Shown one piece after another: positions 1 through 7,544 of a stretch of DNA of 64,000 nucleotides. Each line of letters begins with the position of its first letter. Position 1 is the stretch's first letter. Made by a program: the position numbers and the translations under genes. The DNA is from Gammaproteobacteria bacterium (lineage in GTDB: Bacteria; Pseudomonadota; Gammaproteobacteria; Berkiellales; Berkiellaceae). The DNA lies in the NCBI GenBank assembly GCA_016191245.1, contig JACPOY010000015.1, positions 1-64,000 on the forward strand, given 5' to 3'. The notes under the pieces are model-generated. The model did no database searches and was not told the origin of the DNA. It saw only the letters and a program-made list of their open reading frames with translations.

Positions 1-111
1 GTCGCCTAAATCACATTCACCGAATAATTCTTCCGCCCAGGAATCGCTACTATTAATAACCGTCACATTAAAAGCCTTATGGTTCTCAAAATGACGGCTA
101 TTATACCTCAT
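1..111 (-). CDS. IS4-family transposase, N-terminal fragment (cut by window edge)
   Basis: Only the first 37 codons are present, starting at an ATG at 109-111 and open to the window edge. The segment SWAEELFGECDLGD resembles the N-terminal DNA-binding region of Tn5/IS4 transposases, where a W-A-x-x-x-F ... L-G-D-x-R block precedes the catalytic RNase H-like domain. The start sits only 11 bases inside the terminal inverted repeat at 122-140, so the promoter must lie in or beyond the repeat. The catalytic DDE domain is outside the window, so whether the copy is intact is unknown. Confidence 0.72.
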   Translation of the reverse strand, partial: MRYNSRHFENHKAFNVTVINSSDSWAEELFGECDLGD

Positions 112-140
112 CAATTAGCCTACTTGTGTAGAAGAGTTAG
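1..140 (-). mobile_element. End of an IS4-family (IS50/Tn5-like) insertion sequence
   Basis: The 19 bases at 122-140, read on the minus strand as CTAACTCTTCTACACAAGT, match the IS50/Tn5 outside end CTGACTCTTATACACAAGT (recalled from knowledge) at 17 of 19 positions. Immediately inside it a transposase-like reading frame starts at 111 and runs off the window. The outer tip of the element is therefore base 140 and its body lies to the left. If it makes 9-bp target duplications like IS50, the flanking copy would be 141-149; the other end is not visible, so this cannot be checked here. Confidence 0.75.
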
Positions 141-375
141 GTTTGTAAAAGGGAGACATTGTTATTAACAGCCTGAGAGATTTAAAGAATTAGTCTCTGC
201 GCTTGCCATGTAAAGAAGTAATCTCATTTTTTAGATCAGCATTTACAACTATTAAGTTATCTCTTTCTTTGATTAGGCATGGGAATACTTAAGCGAAGAT
301 CAAATAAAAGAAATTGCGATGCAAAGAGGACATAGATATAAGATTTCAAAAAAAACTCAACACAATCGCATATTA
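112..375. other. Intergenic stretch beside the IS end, no convincing gene
   Basis: The stretch between the transposase start and the small ankyrin gene holds the IS terminal repeat (122-140) and then AT-rich sequence. A plus-strand open stretch from 277 to 459 has no good start codon or ribosome site and runs antisense into the ankyrin gene. It could be a decayed gene end, but nothing in it is recognisable. Confidence 0.5.
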
Positions 376-711
376 CTATGTCCACAAGCGAAAAAGGAAC
401 TCAAACCAAGAACGGGTTTTATGCTGATTCGAATTTTTTCTCACTTCAGGCAGATGTAAGAAAAGCTCAGCAACTTTATGGTGGCCATTCATCACTGCGT
501 TTTCATATGCTGCAACCCCCCAAGTAGACGATCGCTCATTCACTTGCTCAATTTGCATCAATAGTTCAACAACCTCATATTGGCCATGATAAGCAGCATC
601 CATCAGTGCATTGATGGGAGCCGCTTTAGCACGTTGCAGCTCTTCATTTGATAAGTGCTGAGCCAATGCTTCCCAAATAGGATTGATTTCATGGGTTGAT
701 TCATCTGCCAT
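376..711 (-). CDS. Small ankyrin-repeat protein
   Basis: A 111-residue protein with no signal peptide or membrane segment. Residues about 33-55 (NALMDAAYHGQYEVVELLMQ) and 67-92 (ENAVMNGHHKVAELFLHLPE) have the ankyrin pattern of an A-A-x-x-G-x-x-x-V-V-E-L-L helix pair, giving about two repeats. The short basic, aromatic C-terminus ends in RLWT. Ankyrin repeats bind other proteins; in Legionella- and Coxiella-like bacteria many such proteins are secreted effectors, but nothing here shows secretion. It lies between an IS end and mutM and may be a remnant of a longer ankyrin gene. The function is unknown. Confidence 0.65.
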   Translation of the reverse strand: MADESTHEINPIWEALAQHLSNEELQRAKAAPINALMDAAYHGQYEVVELLMQIEQVNERSSTWGVAAYENAVMNGHHKVAELFLHLPEVRKNSNQHKTRSWFEFLFRLWT

Positions 712-861
712 CGTTTTTACCCCAATTTCAATTATTTAACTATCTCAATTATATGTCAATAAACACTTGAATATTCGAGGGAATACACGATTTGTATCAA
801 CGCTTGCGTAAAAACCTTAAGCTAAGAGAAAATGCCTTAAATAAAAAAAATTGTAAAGAGC

Positions 862-1686
862 ATGCCTGAATTACCTGAAGTTGAAACAACCTGTCGTGGT
901 ATTGCCCCCCATCTTATAGACCACAAAGTACGATCGCTTATCGTTCGTGAAACGCGTCTACGTTGGCCTATTGAAACTAAACAATTAAAAAAGCAACTTC
1001 TTGATCAACCTGTACTAGAAGTAAGCAGAAGAGCAAAATATATCCTTATTCATTTCCCTACTGGGGTTTTAGTTATCCATTTAGGGATGTCGGGCACACT
1101 CAAAATCCTAAAAAATAAAACCCCTCTTCTTAAACATGACCATATTGATTGGATCTTAAGTTCTGGTTACGTGATGAGGTATCATGATCCCAGACGCTTT
1201 GGGGCTGTGCTATTTACAGATAATCTTAAAGATCTAAAACAACTAAAACACCTTGGTCCCGAACCTCTTGATGAAACATTTAACGGCAATTATTTATACG
1301 AAAAAGCGAAGAAACATCGTTGCCCAGTAAAAACCTTTATTATGGATCAAAAAATTGTCGTTGGTGTTGGTAATATTTATGCCAGCGAATGTTTATTCTT
1401 AGCAAAGATACACCCCTCACAAAGCGCTAATACGATTTCTCTTAAGCGATACCACCGTTTATATAAAGCTATTCAGGGGGTATTAACGGCAGCTATTAAA
1501 CAAGGGGGGACAACGTTAAAGGATTTTCGCAAAGCAGATGGTAAACCTGGTTACTTCAGCCAAAAGCTGAATGTTTATGATCGCAAAGACTTACCTTGCA
1601 TTCAATGCCAAACCCCCATTGAAGCAATAAAACTTGGCCAACGTTCTACTTATTTTTGTCCAAACTGCCAAAGTTTAAGTGAATAA
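862..1686 (+). CDS. mutM: Formamidopyrimidine-DNA glycosylase (Fpg/MutM)
   Basis: Removes 8-oxoguanine and ring-opened purines from DNA and cleaves the abasic site (base excision repair). The 274 residues start with the invariant MPELPEVET, whose Pro2 and Glu3 are catalytic once the initiator Met is removed. The conserved lysine region is seen in SRRAKYILIHF, the helix-two-turn-helix in the VGVGNIYASE region, and a C-terminal zinc finger with C-x2-C ... C-x2-C (CIQC ... CPNC). The length is normal for the family. It stands alone between an ankyrin gene and a transporter. All key residues are present, so it should be active. Confidence 0.97.
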   Translation: MPELPEVETTCRGIAPHLIDHKVRSLIVRETRLRWPIETKQLKKQLLDQPVLEVSRRAKYILIHFPTGVLVIHLGMSGTLKILKNKTPLLKHDHIDWILSSGYVMRYHDPRRFGAVLFTDNLKDLKQLKHLGPEPLDETFNGNYLYEKAKKHRCPVKTFIMDQKIVVGVGNIYASECLFLAKIHPSQSANTISLKRYHRLYKAIQGVLTAAIKQGGTTLKDFRKADGKPGYFSQKLNVYDRKDLPCIQCQTPIEAIKLGQRSTYFCPNCQSLSE

Positions 1687-1807
1687 ACCTCTCCTTTTGT
1701 CTGTTTTTTTTTAGGCTTTACCGAAAAGTATTATATTATCCGATATGAATCTGCTAGAATTTTAGATATTAAAATTTCACCTCTTGTATAATTTATTCGG
1801 ATTAATC

Positions 1808-2746
1808 ATGCGCCGCTCTCTAATGATTGGCTATCTTGCTCTCGCTCTTGCCCAAGCTGGTATCAGCATTAACGTTGTAACAAGCAAATACTTATTAACG
1901 CTTATGCCGATGTTCATGTTATTAGCAAGCCGATTTTTTGTAAGTTCAGTGATATTAGCTTTTACCTTAAAAGCAACAAACACTCGTATTCTTGATCCAC
2001 AACATCCTGATGGAAAACTATCATCAACAGATTGGACATTTGCCGCACTACAAGGTTTCTTTGCTGCCTTTTTATTTAATCTATTCTTTGTGTGGGGTCT
2101 ACAGCATACGACGGCGACTGCAGCAGGTATCGTGGGTAGCTCTTTACCAGCCATCATCGCTTTATGTGCGGTTTGGATGCTAAAAGAACGTTTAAACTGG
2201 CCTAAAGTGATTGCGCTTGTTTTGGCCATGCTTGGTATTTTAATTATCAATCTTGATCACTTCGAAGGCTCTATTAATTTGGAGCACACTTACTTTGGTG
2301 ACTTTTTGGTATTTCTTGCCATGATCCCAGAAGCAATGTATTCCATCCTCAGTCGAAAACTAGCTGGCAGAGTCACCCCCTTAGGCGCCTCCTTTATTGC
2401 CAATGTCGTGGGATTTTTAACCTTATTCCCTTGCTGTCTTTTAACGGGCTCATTTGATCTGACAATCTATTCATGGTGGGAATGGAGTCTTGTCATGGTG
2501 GCAGGTATAAGCAGTTTAATTTTCTTTTGGGCTTGGGCATGGGGACTTTCATTTATTCCAGCCAGCACCGGTGGTATTTTTGGTGGCGTCATGCCAGTGG
2601 TAACAACTTTACTTGCAATCATTTTCTTAAATGAGAGTTTATCTTGGTACGATATATTTGGAATGGCGTTAGTAGTGAGTTCCATATTCATTGGCACAGG
2701 CTGGCGCCCTGCTTTCTTACGTAAAACCCACATGACTGAAGCTTAA
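1808..2746 (+). CDS. EamA/DMT-superfamily inner-membrane transporter
   Basis: A hydrophobic protein with about ten membrane segments in two homologous halves, as in EamA/RhaT-type drug/metabolite exporters. The first half ends near the segment GLQHTTATAAGIVGSSLPAI and the second near GLSFIPASTGGIFGGVMPVV; both carry the proline/glycine pattern placed in the last helices of each EamA repeat. The ATG at 1808 gives 312 residues and is preferred over a TTG eight codons upstream. The substrate cannot be told from sequence; relatives export amino acids, purines or drugs. It appears to be a single-gene unit. Confidence 0.9.
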   Translation: MRRSLMIGYLALALAQAGISINVVTSKYLLTLMPMFMLLASRFFVSSVILAFTLKATNTRILDPQHPDGKLSSTDWTFAALQGFFAAFLFNLFFVWGLQHTTATAAGIVGSSLPAIIALCAVWMLKERLNWPKVIALVLAMLGILIINLDHFEGSINLEHTYFGDFLVFLAMIPEAMYSILSRKLAGRVTPLGASFIANVVGFLTLFPCCLLTGSFDLTIYSWWEWSLVMVAGISSLIFFWAWAWGLSFIPASTGGIFGGVMPVVTTLLAIIFLNESLSWYDIFGMALVVSSIFIGTGWRPAFLRKTHMTEA

Positions 2747-2829
2747 ATCAGCCTGCAAATAAGATAGGCTTACTTTTGATTTAATTTAATCTATGTTTCC
2801 TCATATGTCAGTTGTATGAGGATTCTGCT

Positions 2830-3636
2830 ATGTATTCATCCAGCGAAGTTGCCAAAGTTTTAAGACAAATAACCCTCTATCTCCAAGAAAATCCATTAGT
2901 GCTTGCCAAAGAAGGTGTCTTTCGCCTTTCAGGTAACCAAACTGCAGCAAAAAAGATAGTCAATAATATTTTGCAAAATAAGTCTTTCAAAAAAAGGCAA
3001 TTTTTTGCTCGCATGAATAATTTTCCTATTCATGATTATGTTAGCGCTATGAAACTTGTTCTAAATGAAAGTAATTTACTCAATCCGGAAGATTTACAGG
3101 TTCAATTTCTAAGAGAAAATTTGGAAACTTCAGAGCCAGAACAAGGCGCACAAATCTTACAAGAATATATTAATGACTTGATAAAATCCCACGATAATAA
3201 CGAACGTAACGTAGGTGAAATTTTTTATCGCTATTTTCAAATTATCACATTAGCGTCAACGTTTGCAGAAAAAAATAAAATGAGCCCAGACAATCTTGGT
3301 AAAATATTAGGACCTAGCATTGAAAAATTAATTAACAATGATCCTCAGAAAGTGCCAATTTTAATATTCAAACTTAATGATGTATGTACGTTGATGCTTC
3401 AAGATCATTTTTTTGCCAATGAATTTGAGAAAAAAGATGCATCTAAAAAAACTAATTCCATGCCTGAACTTCAAACCATTAGTGTTGAATTATCCAATTT
3501 GAATAAGATGATTGCTAATGATGTGCGAGCTGCGGATGAACCAAGAAAAGCAGCCCTTATCGTTGAAATGAAAAAATCTGACAAACAAGATGAAGAGAAA
3601 AAAGTGATGCGAAATAAAAAAAGACTAGGTCTCTAA
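2830..3636 (+). CDS. RhoGAP-domain protein, eukaryotic-like, candidate effector
   Basis: A 268-residue protein whose first 200 residues follow the eukaryotic RhoGAP fold, which speeds GTP hydrolysis by Rho/Rac/Cdc42. The three signature blocks are visible: EGVFRLSGN with the catalytic arginine finger at about R32; HDYVSAMKLVLNES, matching the conserved K-region at about K75; and NKMSPDNLGKILGPSI at about 149-164, matching the N-K-M-x-x-x-N-L-x-x-x-x-G-P block. The C-terminal 65 residues are charged and probably coiled or disordered. No signal peptide or membrane segment is seen. ATG 2830 is chosen over an upstream TTG because GAGG lies eight bases before it. Rho proteins are absent from bacteria, so a host target is inferred. 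It is convergent with the acyltransferase gene. Confidence 0.85.
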   Translation: MYSSSEVAKVLRQITLYLQENPLVLAKEGVFRLSGNQTAAKKIVNNILQNKSFKKRQFFARMNNFPIHDYVSAMKLVLNESNLLNPEDLQVQFLRENLETSEPEQGAQILQEYINDLIKSHDNNERNVGEIFYRYFQIITLASTFAEKNKMSPDNLGKILGPSIEKLINNDPQKVPILIFKLNDVCTLMLQDHFFANEFEKKDASKKTNSMPELQTISVELSNLNKMIANDVRAADEPRKAALIVEMKKSDKQDEEKKVMRNKKRLGL

Positions 3637-3651
3637 ACGAAAATGCCATGA

Positions 3652-4350
3652 TTAAGTACTTGTAGAATCATGCAATTTACGCAAATGCTGAACATGTGCT
3701 TGATTTTTATCTTCTAAAATTTCAAGCGCATGAACATCTGATTTATCAATCGCTTGATTGACAGAAGCAATCACCGCATCCATATCTTTAATATCCGTTA
3801 TCAAGAGCGGCTCACCAATATAGATAACGGCTTTAGCAAAAGGTTTAGGCAATTGGTATTTATCCCAAGATTTATTAAATTGCCATTTAGAGGAATATGC
3901 CACCCCAAGCGGAATTAAACCAATGCCTGCTTTATAGGCAACAAAGGCTGCCCCTGTTTTTGCTTGATGCCAAGGCCCACGCGGACCATCAGCAGTGATG
4001 CCTACTGAATAACCTTCTTTGGTAATGCCAATGAGATTAACCAAACCACTCAGTGCTTTACGGCTTGATGAACCTCGCACCAATCGATACCCCAAACGTT
4101 TCAACCATTGGGCCAGCATCTCGCCATCACCAGAAGCACTGACGAAACAAGCATGTTTACCTTGTCCTAAAGCTGAATTGGCTAACAACATGATGGGGGC
4201 AAATTGCTTATCGTGCCAAAAGGCAAAGATATGTTGATTGGGCACCACGACATTAGGGTGTACACGAATATCGACACTTAAGGTTTTCACCAAAAGTCTA
4301 CTGATAAAGTGCCCTATGGCGCCTACTAATTTAGGTGACAGTCTTGCCAT
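3652..4350 (-). CDS. DUF374-type lysophospholipid acyltransferase-like protein
   Basis: A 232-residue protein of the DUF374 branch of the LPLAT acyltransferase superfamily. Supporting motifs are FAFWHDKQFAPIML near residue 42 (aromatic-W-H, the equivalent of the H-x4-D motif), SASGDGEMLAQWLKRLGY, a VRGSSSRKAL segment, and the block ITADGPRGPWHQAKTGAAF. One hydrophobic N-terminal helix probably anchors it to the inner membrane. Members are thought to acylate lipid A or phospholipid precursors, but the acceptor is not known. It follows folA on the same strand by 68 bases and may be the last gene of the lgt-thyA-folA unit. Confidence 0.85.
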   Translation of the reverse strand: MARLSPKLVGAIGHFISRLLVKTLSVDIRVHPNVVVPNQHIFAFWHDKQFAPIMLLANSALGQGKHACFVSASGDGEMLAQWLKRLGYRLVRGSSSRKALSGLVNLIGITKEGYSVGITADGPRGPWHQAKTGAAFVAYKAGIGLIPLGVAYSSKWQFNKSWDKYQLPKPFAKAVIYIGEPLLITDIKDMDAVIASVNQAIDKSDVHALEILEDKNQAHVQHLRKLHDSTST

Positions 4351-4418
4351 TTTTTTAAAGAAAGATGTTTAACTCATTAAATGCAAATTATACGTTACTC
4401 AACCACTTTTTCAAAATC

Positions 4419-4910
4419 TCATCCCTTACGCACTAACGTCACAAAACTATAATCGTATTGATGCTTTTCATCTTGTGAAAATTTTTCTCTAGATATTTCT
4501 TGCCATTCTGAAGAATCGAATTCTGGAAATGAAACTTGCCCACTCAACGTCGTATGTACATAAGTAATATGCATTGTTGTAATTAATGGCATAAAAAGAC
4601 GATAAATTTCTCCCCCACCAATGATCATCACTTCGGGTGCATCTTGAGATACATCTAAAGCTTCATTGACAGAATGCACCACTTCACAATCTGGGATCTT
4701 TAAGTAACGGGCGTTGGTAAGAATAATATTTTGTCTACCAGGTAAGGGTTTACCTATGGATTCATAGGTTTTACGTCCCATAATGATGGGTTTACCAATC
4801 GTGAGTGCTTTAAAATGTTTTAAATCATTAGGGAGATGCCATAATAATTGATTGTCTTGGCCAATTGAGCCATTTTCGGACATCGCAACAATCAAACTTA
4901 TTTTTTTCAC
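4419..4910 (-). CDS. folA: Dihydrofolate reductase
   Basis: Reduces dihydrofolate to tetrahydrofolate with NADPH and regenerates the cofactor spent by ThyA just upstream. The 163 residues show the normal single-domain fold: MKKISLIVAMSENGSIG at the N-terminus, the LLWHLPNDLKHF substrate loop with the catalytic acidic residue, IIMGRKTYESIG for NADPH binding, and IIGGGEIY near residue 96. Nine bases separate it from thyA, a classic thyA-folA pair, so co-transcription is very likely. Nothing is missing or unusual. Confidence 0.97.
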   Translation of the reverse strand: MKKISLIVAMSENGSIGQDNQLLWHLPNDLKHFKALTIGKPIIMGRKTYESIGKPLPGRQNIILTNARYLKIPDCEVVHSVNEALDVSQDAPEVMIIGGGEIYRLFMPLITTMHITYVHTTLSGQVSFPEFDSSEWQEISREKFSQDEKHQYDYSFVTLVRKG

Positions 4911-4919
4911 AGCATTACT

Positions 4920-5714
4920 CTATACGGCAATGGGTGCCTTTATCGCAGGATGGCTTTGATAATCTTTTAACACAAAATCTTCAAAACGAAAATCATTTAT
5001 ATTTTTAATTTCTGGATTAATCGCCATCAAAGGTAAGGGAAATGGCTCTCTGGCTAATTGTGTTTTCGCTTGTTCGATATGATTTGAATATAAATGTGCA
5101 TCGCCAAAAGTATGCACAAATTCACCAGGAATTAAATCCGTCACTTGCGCTATCATCATCGTTAATAAAGCATAGGAAGCAATATTAAAAGGCACCCCTA
5201 AAAAGATATCAGCACTACGTTGATAAAGTTGGCAAGATAATTTGCCATTGGCAACATAAAATTGAAATAAACAATGGCAGGGCGCTAGAGCCATTTTATC
5301 AATATCTGCCACATTCCAAGCATTCACAATCAAGCGTCTTGAGTCTGGATCCTTGCGAATACGAGCAATGACGTCACTGATTTGATCAAAAGTTCGCTCA
5401 TCAAAACCGCTCCAGGAACGCCATTGCTTGCCATAGACAGGACCTAAATCACCGTTTTCGTTAGCCCATTCATCCCAAATCGTGACACCATTATCATTTA
5501 AATATTTGATATTGGTATCGCCTTTGAGAAACCACAATAATTCATGAATAATCGAACGCAAATGACATTTTTTGGTGGTGACTAAGGGGAAACCTTGGCT
5601 CAAGTCAAAGCGCATTTGATGACCAAATATACTTAAGGTACCTGTTCCTGTACGATCATTTTTGCTGGTACCTTGTTCGAGGACAAGTTTCATTAAGTCT
5701 AAATATGCTTTCAT
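4920..5714 (-). CDS. thyA: Thymidylate synthase
   Basis: Converts dUMP to dTMP using methylene-tetrahydrofolate. The 264 residues equal the E. coli length. The nucleophilic cysteine is in [13 protein letters not shown], the phosphate-binding arginines lie in [13 protein letters not shown], and the [20 protein letters not shown] block is intact. Two bases separate it from lgt upstream and nine from folA downstream, giving a compact lgt-thyA-folA block. The lgt-thyA order is the same as in E. coli. Confidence 0.98.
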   Translation of the reverse strand: MKAYLDLMKLVLEQGTSKNDRTGTGTLSIFGHQMRFDLSQGFPLVTTKKCHLRSIIHELLWFLKGDTNIKYLNDNGVTIWDEWANENGDLGPVYGKQWRSWSGFDERTFDQISDVIARIRKDPDSRRLIVNAWNVADIDKMALAPCHCLFQFYVANGKLSCQLYQRSADIFLGVPFNIASYALLTMMIAQVTDLIPGEFVHTFGDAHLYSNHIEQAKTQLAREPFPLPLMAINPEIKNINDFRFEDFVLKDYQSHPAIKAPIAV

Positions 5715-5716
5715 TT

Positions 5717-6526
5717 CTATGCCTTAGAATCTTGAAAAGAAGTCTTTGATTTTCTTGAATAGCAACACATCAGGTATAAACCAAAAAGAATCATCGGCAA
5801 ACATAACAATTGCCCCATGGTCAACCAACCAAAAGCTAAATAACCATACTGCGGATCAGGTTGACGGAAAAATTCTTCAAAAATACGGATGCAACCATAG
5901 CCTAATAAAAACATTCCTGAAACTGCACCTGTTTTACGTGGCTTGGCAGAATAAATCCATAATATGACAAAAAGAAGTACGCCTTCCAATAACACGGCAT
6001 AAAGTTGCGAAGGATGTCTTGGATTGGGTCCTGCATGTGGGAAAACCATGGCCCAGGGTACATCAGTGATACGCCCCCATAATTCACCATTGATAAAATT
6101 CCCAATACGCCCCGTCAATAATCCCAATGGAATAGCGGGCGCGATAATATCGCCGATAGTCCAAAAAGCTTCATGATAACGACGACTAAAAAGCCAAGTT
6201 GAAAAAATAACGCCTAATAAACCGCCATGAAAAGACATACCCCCTTGCCAAATTTTGAAAATGTCTGCTGGGGATGATAGCCAATCCGGTAAGGCATAAA
6301 ATAGCATATAACCAATACGCCCACCGAGGATCACACCAAGGGCGGTATAAAATAGGAGATCATTGAGTCGATCGGTTGTTTCCCAACCAGGAAGACGTTT
6401 AGTACGAAAACGTAACACTAGCCAACTTGCAGCAAAGCCAATAAGGTACATTACTCCGTACCACCGGATCTGCAAAGTATCAGTGACATGTAAGATAACT
6501 GGATTAATATTAGGATATTGAATCAT
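5717..6526 (-). CDS. lgt: Phosphatidylglycerol-prolipoprotein diacylglyceryl transferase
   Basis: Adds diacylglycerol to the lipobox cysteine of prolipoproteins in the inner membrane, the first step of lipoprotein maturation. The 269-residue protein has about seven membrane helices. The family signature G-R-x-x-N-F-x-N-G-E is seen as [14 protein letters not shown], and the conserved periplasmic H-P-S-Q-L-Y motif as [13 protein letters not shown]. It sits between a TauE-type permease (43-base gap) and thyA (2-base gap). Confidence 0.97.
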   Translation of the reverse strand: MIQYPNINPVILHVTDTLQIRWYGVMYLIGFAASWLVLRFRTKRLPGWETTDRLNDLLFYTALGVILGGRIGYMLFYALPDWLSSPADIFKIWQGGMSFHGGLLGVIFSTWLFSRRYHEAFWTIGDIIAPAIPLGLLTGRIGNFINGELWGRITDVPWAMVFPHAGPNPRHPSQLYAVLLEGVLLFVILWIYSAKPRKTGAVSGMFLLGYGCIRIFEEFFRQPDPQYGYLAFGWLTMGQLLCLPMILFGLYLMCCYSRKSKTSFQDSKA

Positions 6527-6569
6527 AAGAAGCTCAGTTTACCATTGAAAGATTCAACTGTCCTGAAGA

Positions 6570-7361
6570 TTAACTGAAGGCCATACGCCACGCTATTAAT
6601 ATTAAAAGTCCACCAAAAATACGTTTAATGACCATCACGGGTAAGCGATGAGCAAGTATTACGCCAAGTGGGGCACCAAATAAACTAGCAAAACCCAAGA
6701 TCAAAGCAACGGGTAAAACCACAAACCCAACCGTCATGGGAGGTAAACCTGGCGTATGCCAGCCTACTATCATAGCTGTTGTCGCCCCAGCTATAGAAGT
6801 TGGGAAGGCACAAGCCGCCGAGGTAGCACTCGCTTGAGTCATTGATAAACCCAACCAAAGAAATAGTGGTATTAATAAAACGCCTCCCCCCAAACCTAAT
6901 AAACCAGCTAAGACACCAATGCCAATGGCAAACATAAATAGCATCACAACATTCATGGCACGTGCTTTAGCACTCTCACTGTCTTTGGCAGCAAAGAGTA
7001 ATTTCAAACTTAGCAGAACCGCAAAACAAGCAAAAATCCAACGAAGGTTTTGAGTCGACACCTGTTTGGCAACCCAAACTCCGAGCAAAGATCCACCCAC
7101 CATGCCTGGAAGAAAATATTTTAACATTGTCCATTGCACACCGCCTCGGCGATGGTGAGACCAAGTAGCCATGAAAGTTGTCATTATCATGGCCGCAAGA
7201 GAAGTACCCGTTACCAATTGCATGAGATACTCTTGGGGAAATCCTTGCCAGCTAAATAAAAACGTTAAGGCTGGCACCATGATGACGCCGCCTCCAAGTC
7301 CTAACAATCCTGATAATATACCCGTCACAATGCCAACGATGACGTAACTCAATAAATCCAT
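6570..7361 (-). CDS. TauE/SafE-family (TSUP) inner-membrane permease
   Basis: A 263-residue protein with about eight membrane helices and the internal duplication typical of the TSUP family (former DUF81). The glycine-rich hairpin appears twice, as GILSGLLGLGGGVIMVPALT in the first half and as GVLAGLLGLGGGVLLIPLFL in the second. Family members export sulfite, sulfonates or sulfur-containing compounds, but the substrate here is not predictable. It precedes lgt on the same strand and is separated from the upstream GGDEF-EAL gene by an intergenic palindromic repeat at 7396-7542. Confidence 0.92.
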   Translation of the reverse strand: MDLLSYVIVGIVTGILSGLLGLGGGVIMVPALTFLFSWQGFPQEYLMQLVTGTSLAAMIMTTFMATWSHHRRGGVQWTMLKYFLPGMVGGSLLGVWVAKQVSTQNLRWIFACFAVLLSLKLLFAAKDSESAKARAMNVVMLFMFAIGIGVLAGLLGLGGGVLLIPLFLWLGLSMTQASATSAACAFPTSIAGATTAMIVGWHTPGLPPMTVGFVVLPVALILGFASLFGAPLGVILAHRLPVMVIKRIFGGLLILIAWRMAFS

Positions 7362-7395
7362 TTTTTTGTTTCTTTTAAAAAGTCTGAAAAAAATT

Positions 7396-7542
7396 ATACT
7401 CGAACCAGTTTGGTTTTCCCCTCAAGGGGGACCTAATAGGCTAGGCGCCTAGCGAAAGAATCCCCAGGAGTGTACGCATTGGTACATGACTGGGGTGAAT
7501 GAGCGCAGGAAACAACGCCTAAAAGCAAAGTGGGAAGAGTAT
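7396..7542. repeat. Intergenic palindromic repeat, copy 1 (MITE-like)
   Basis: A 147-bp element with imperfect terminal inverted repeats, starting ATACTCGAACCAGTTTGG and ending (reverse complement) ATACTCTTCCCACTTTGC. The middle contains a GC-rich palindrome (GGCTAGGCGCCTAGC) and the family core GGAGTGTA-N8-TACATGA. It fills most of the gap between the TauE permease gene and the GGDEF-EAL gene. The first half is nearly identical to copy 3 read in the opposite orientation. It has no coding capacity. Confidence 0.85.
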
Positions 7543-7544
7543 AC

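Noticed and set aside
277..459. Plus-strand open stretch beside the IS end that could be a gene remnant
   Set aside because: It has no start codon with a ribosome site, overlaps the ankyrin gene in antisense and resembles nothing I know.
1831..2250. Antisense open frame in the EamA transporter gene
   Set aside because: It lies wholly within a well-supported transporter and has no recognisable features.
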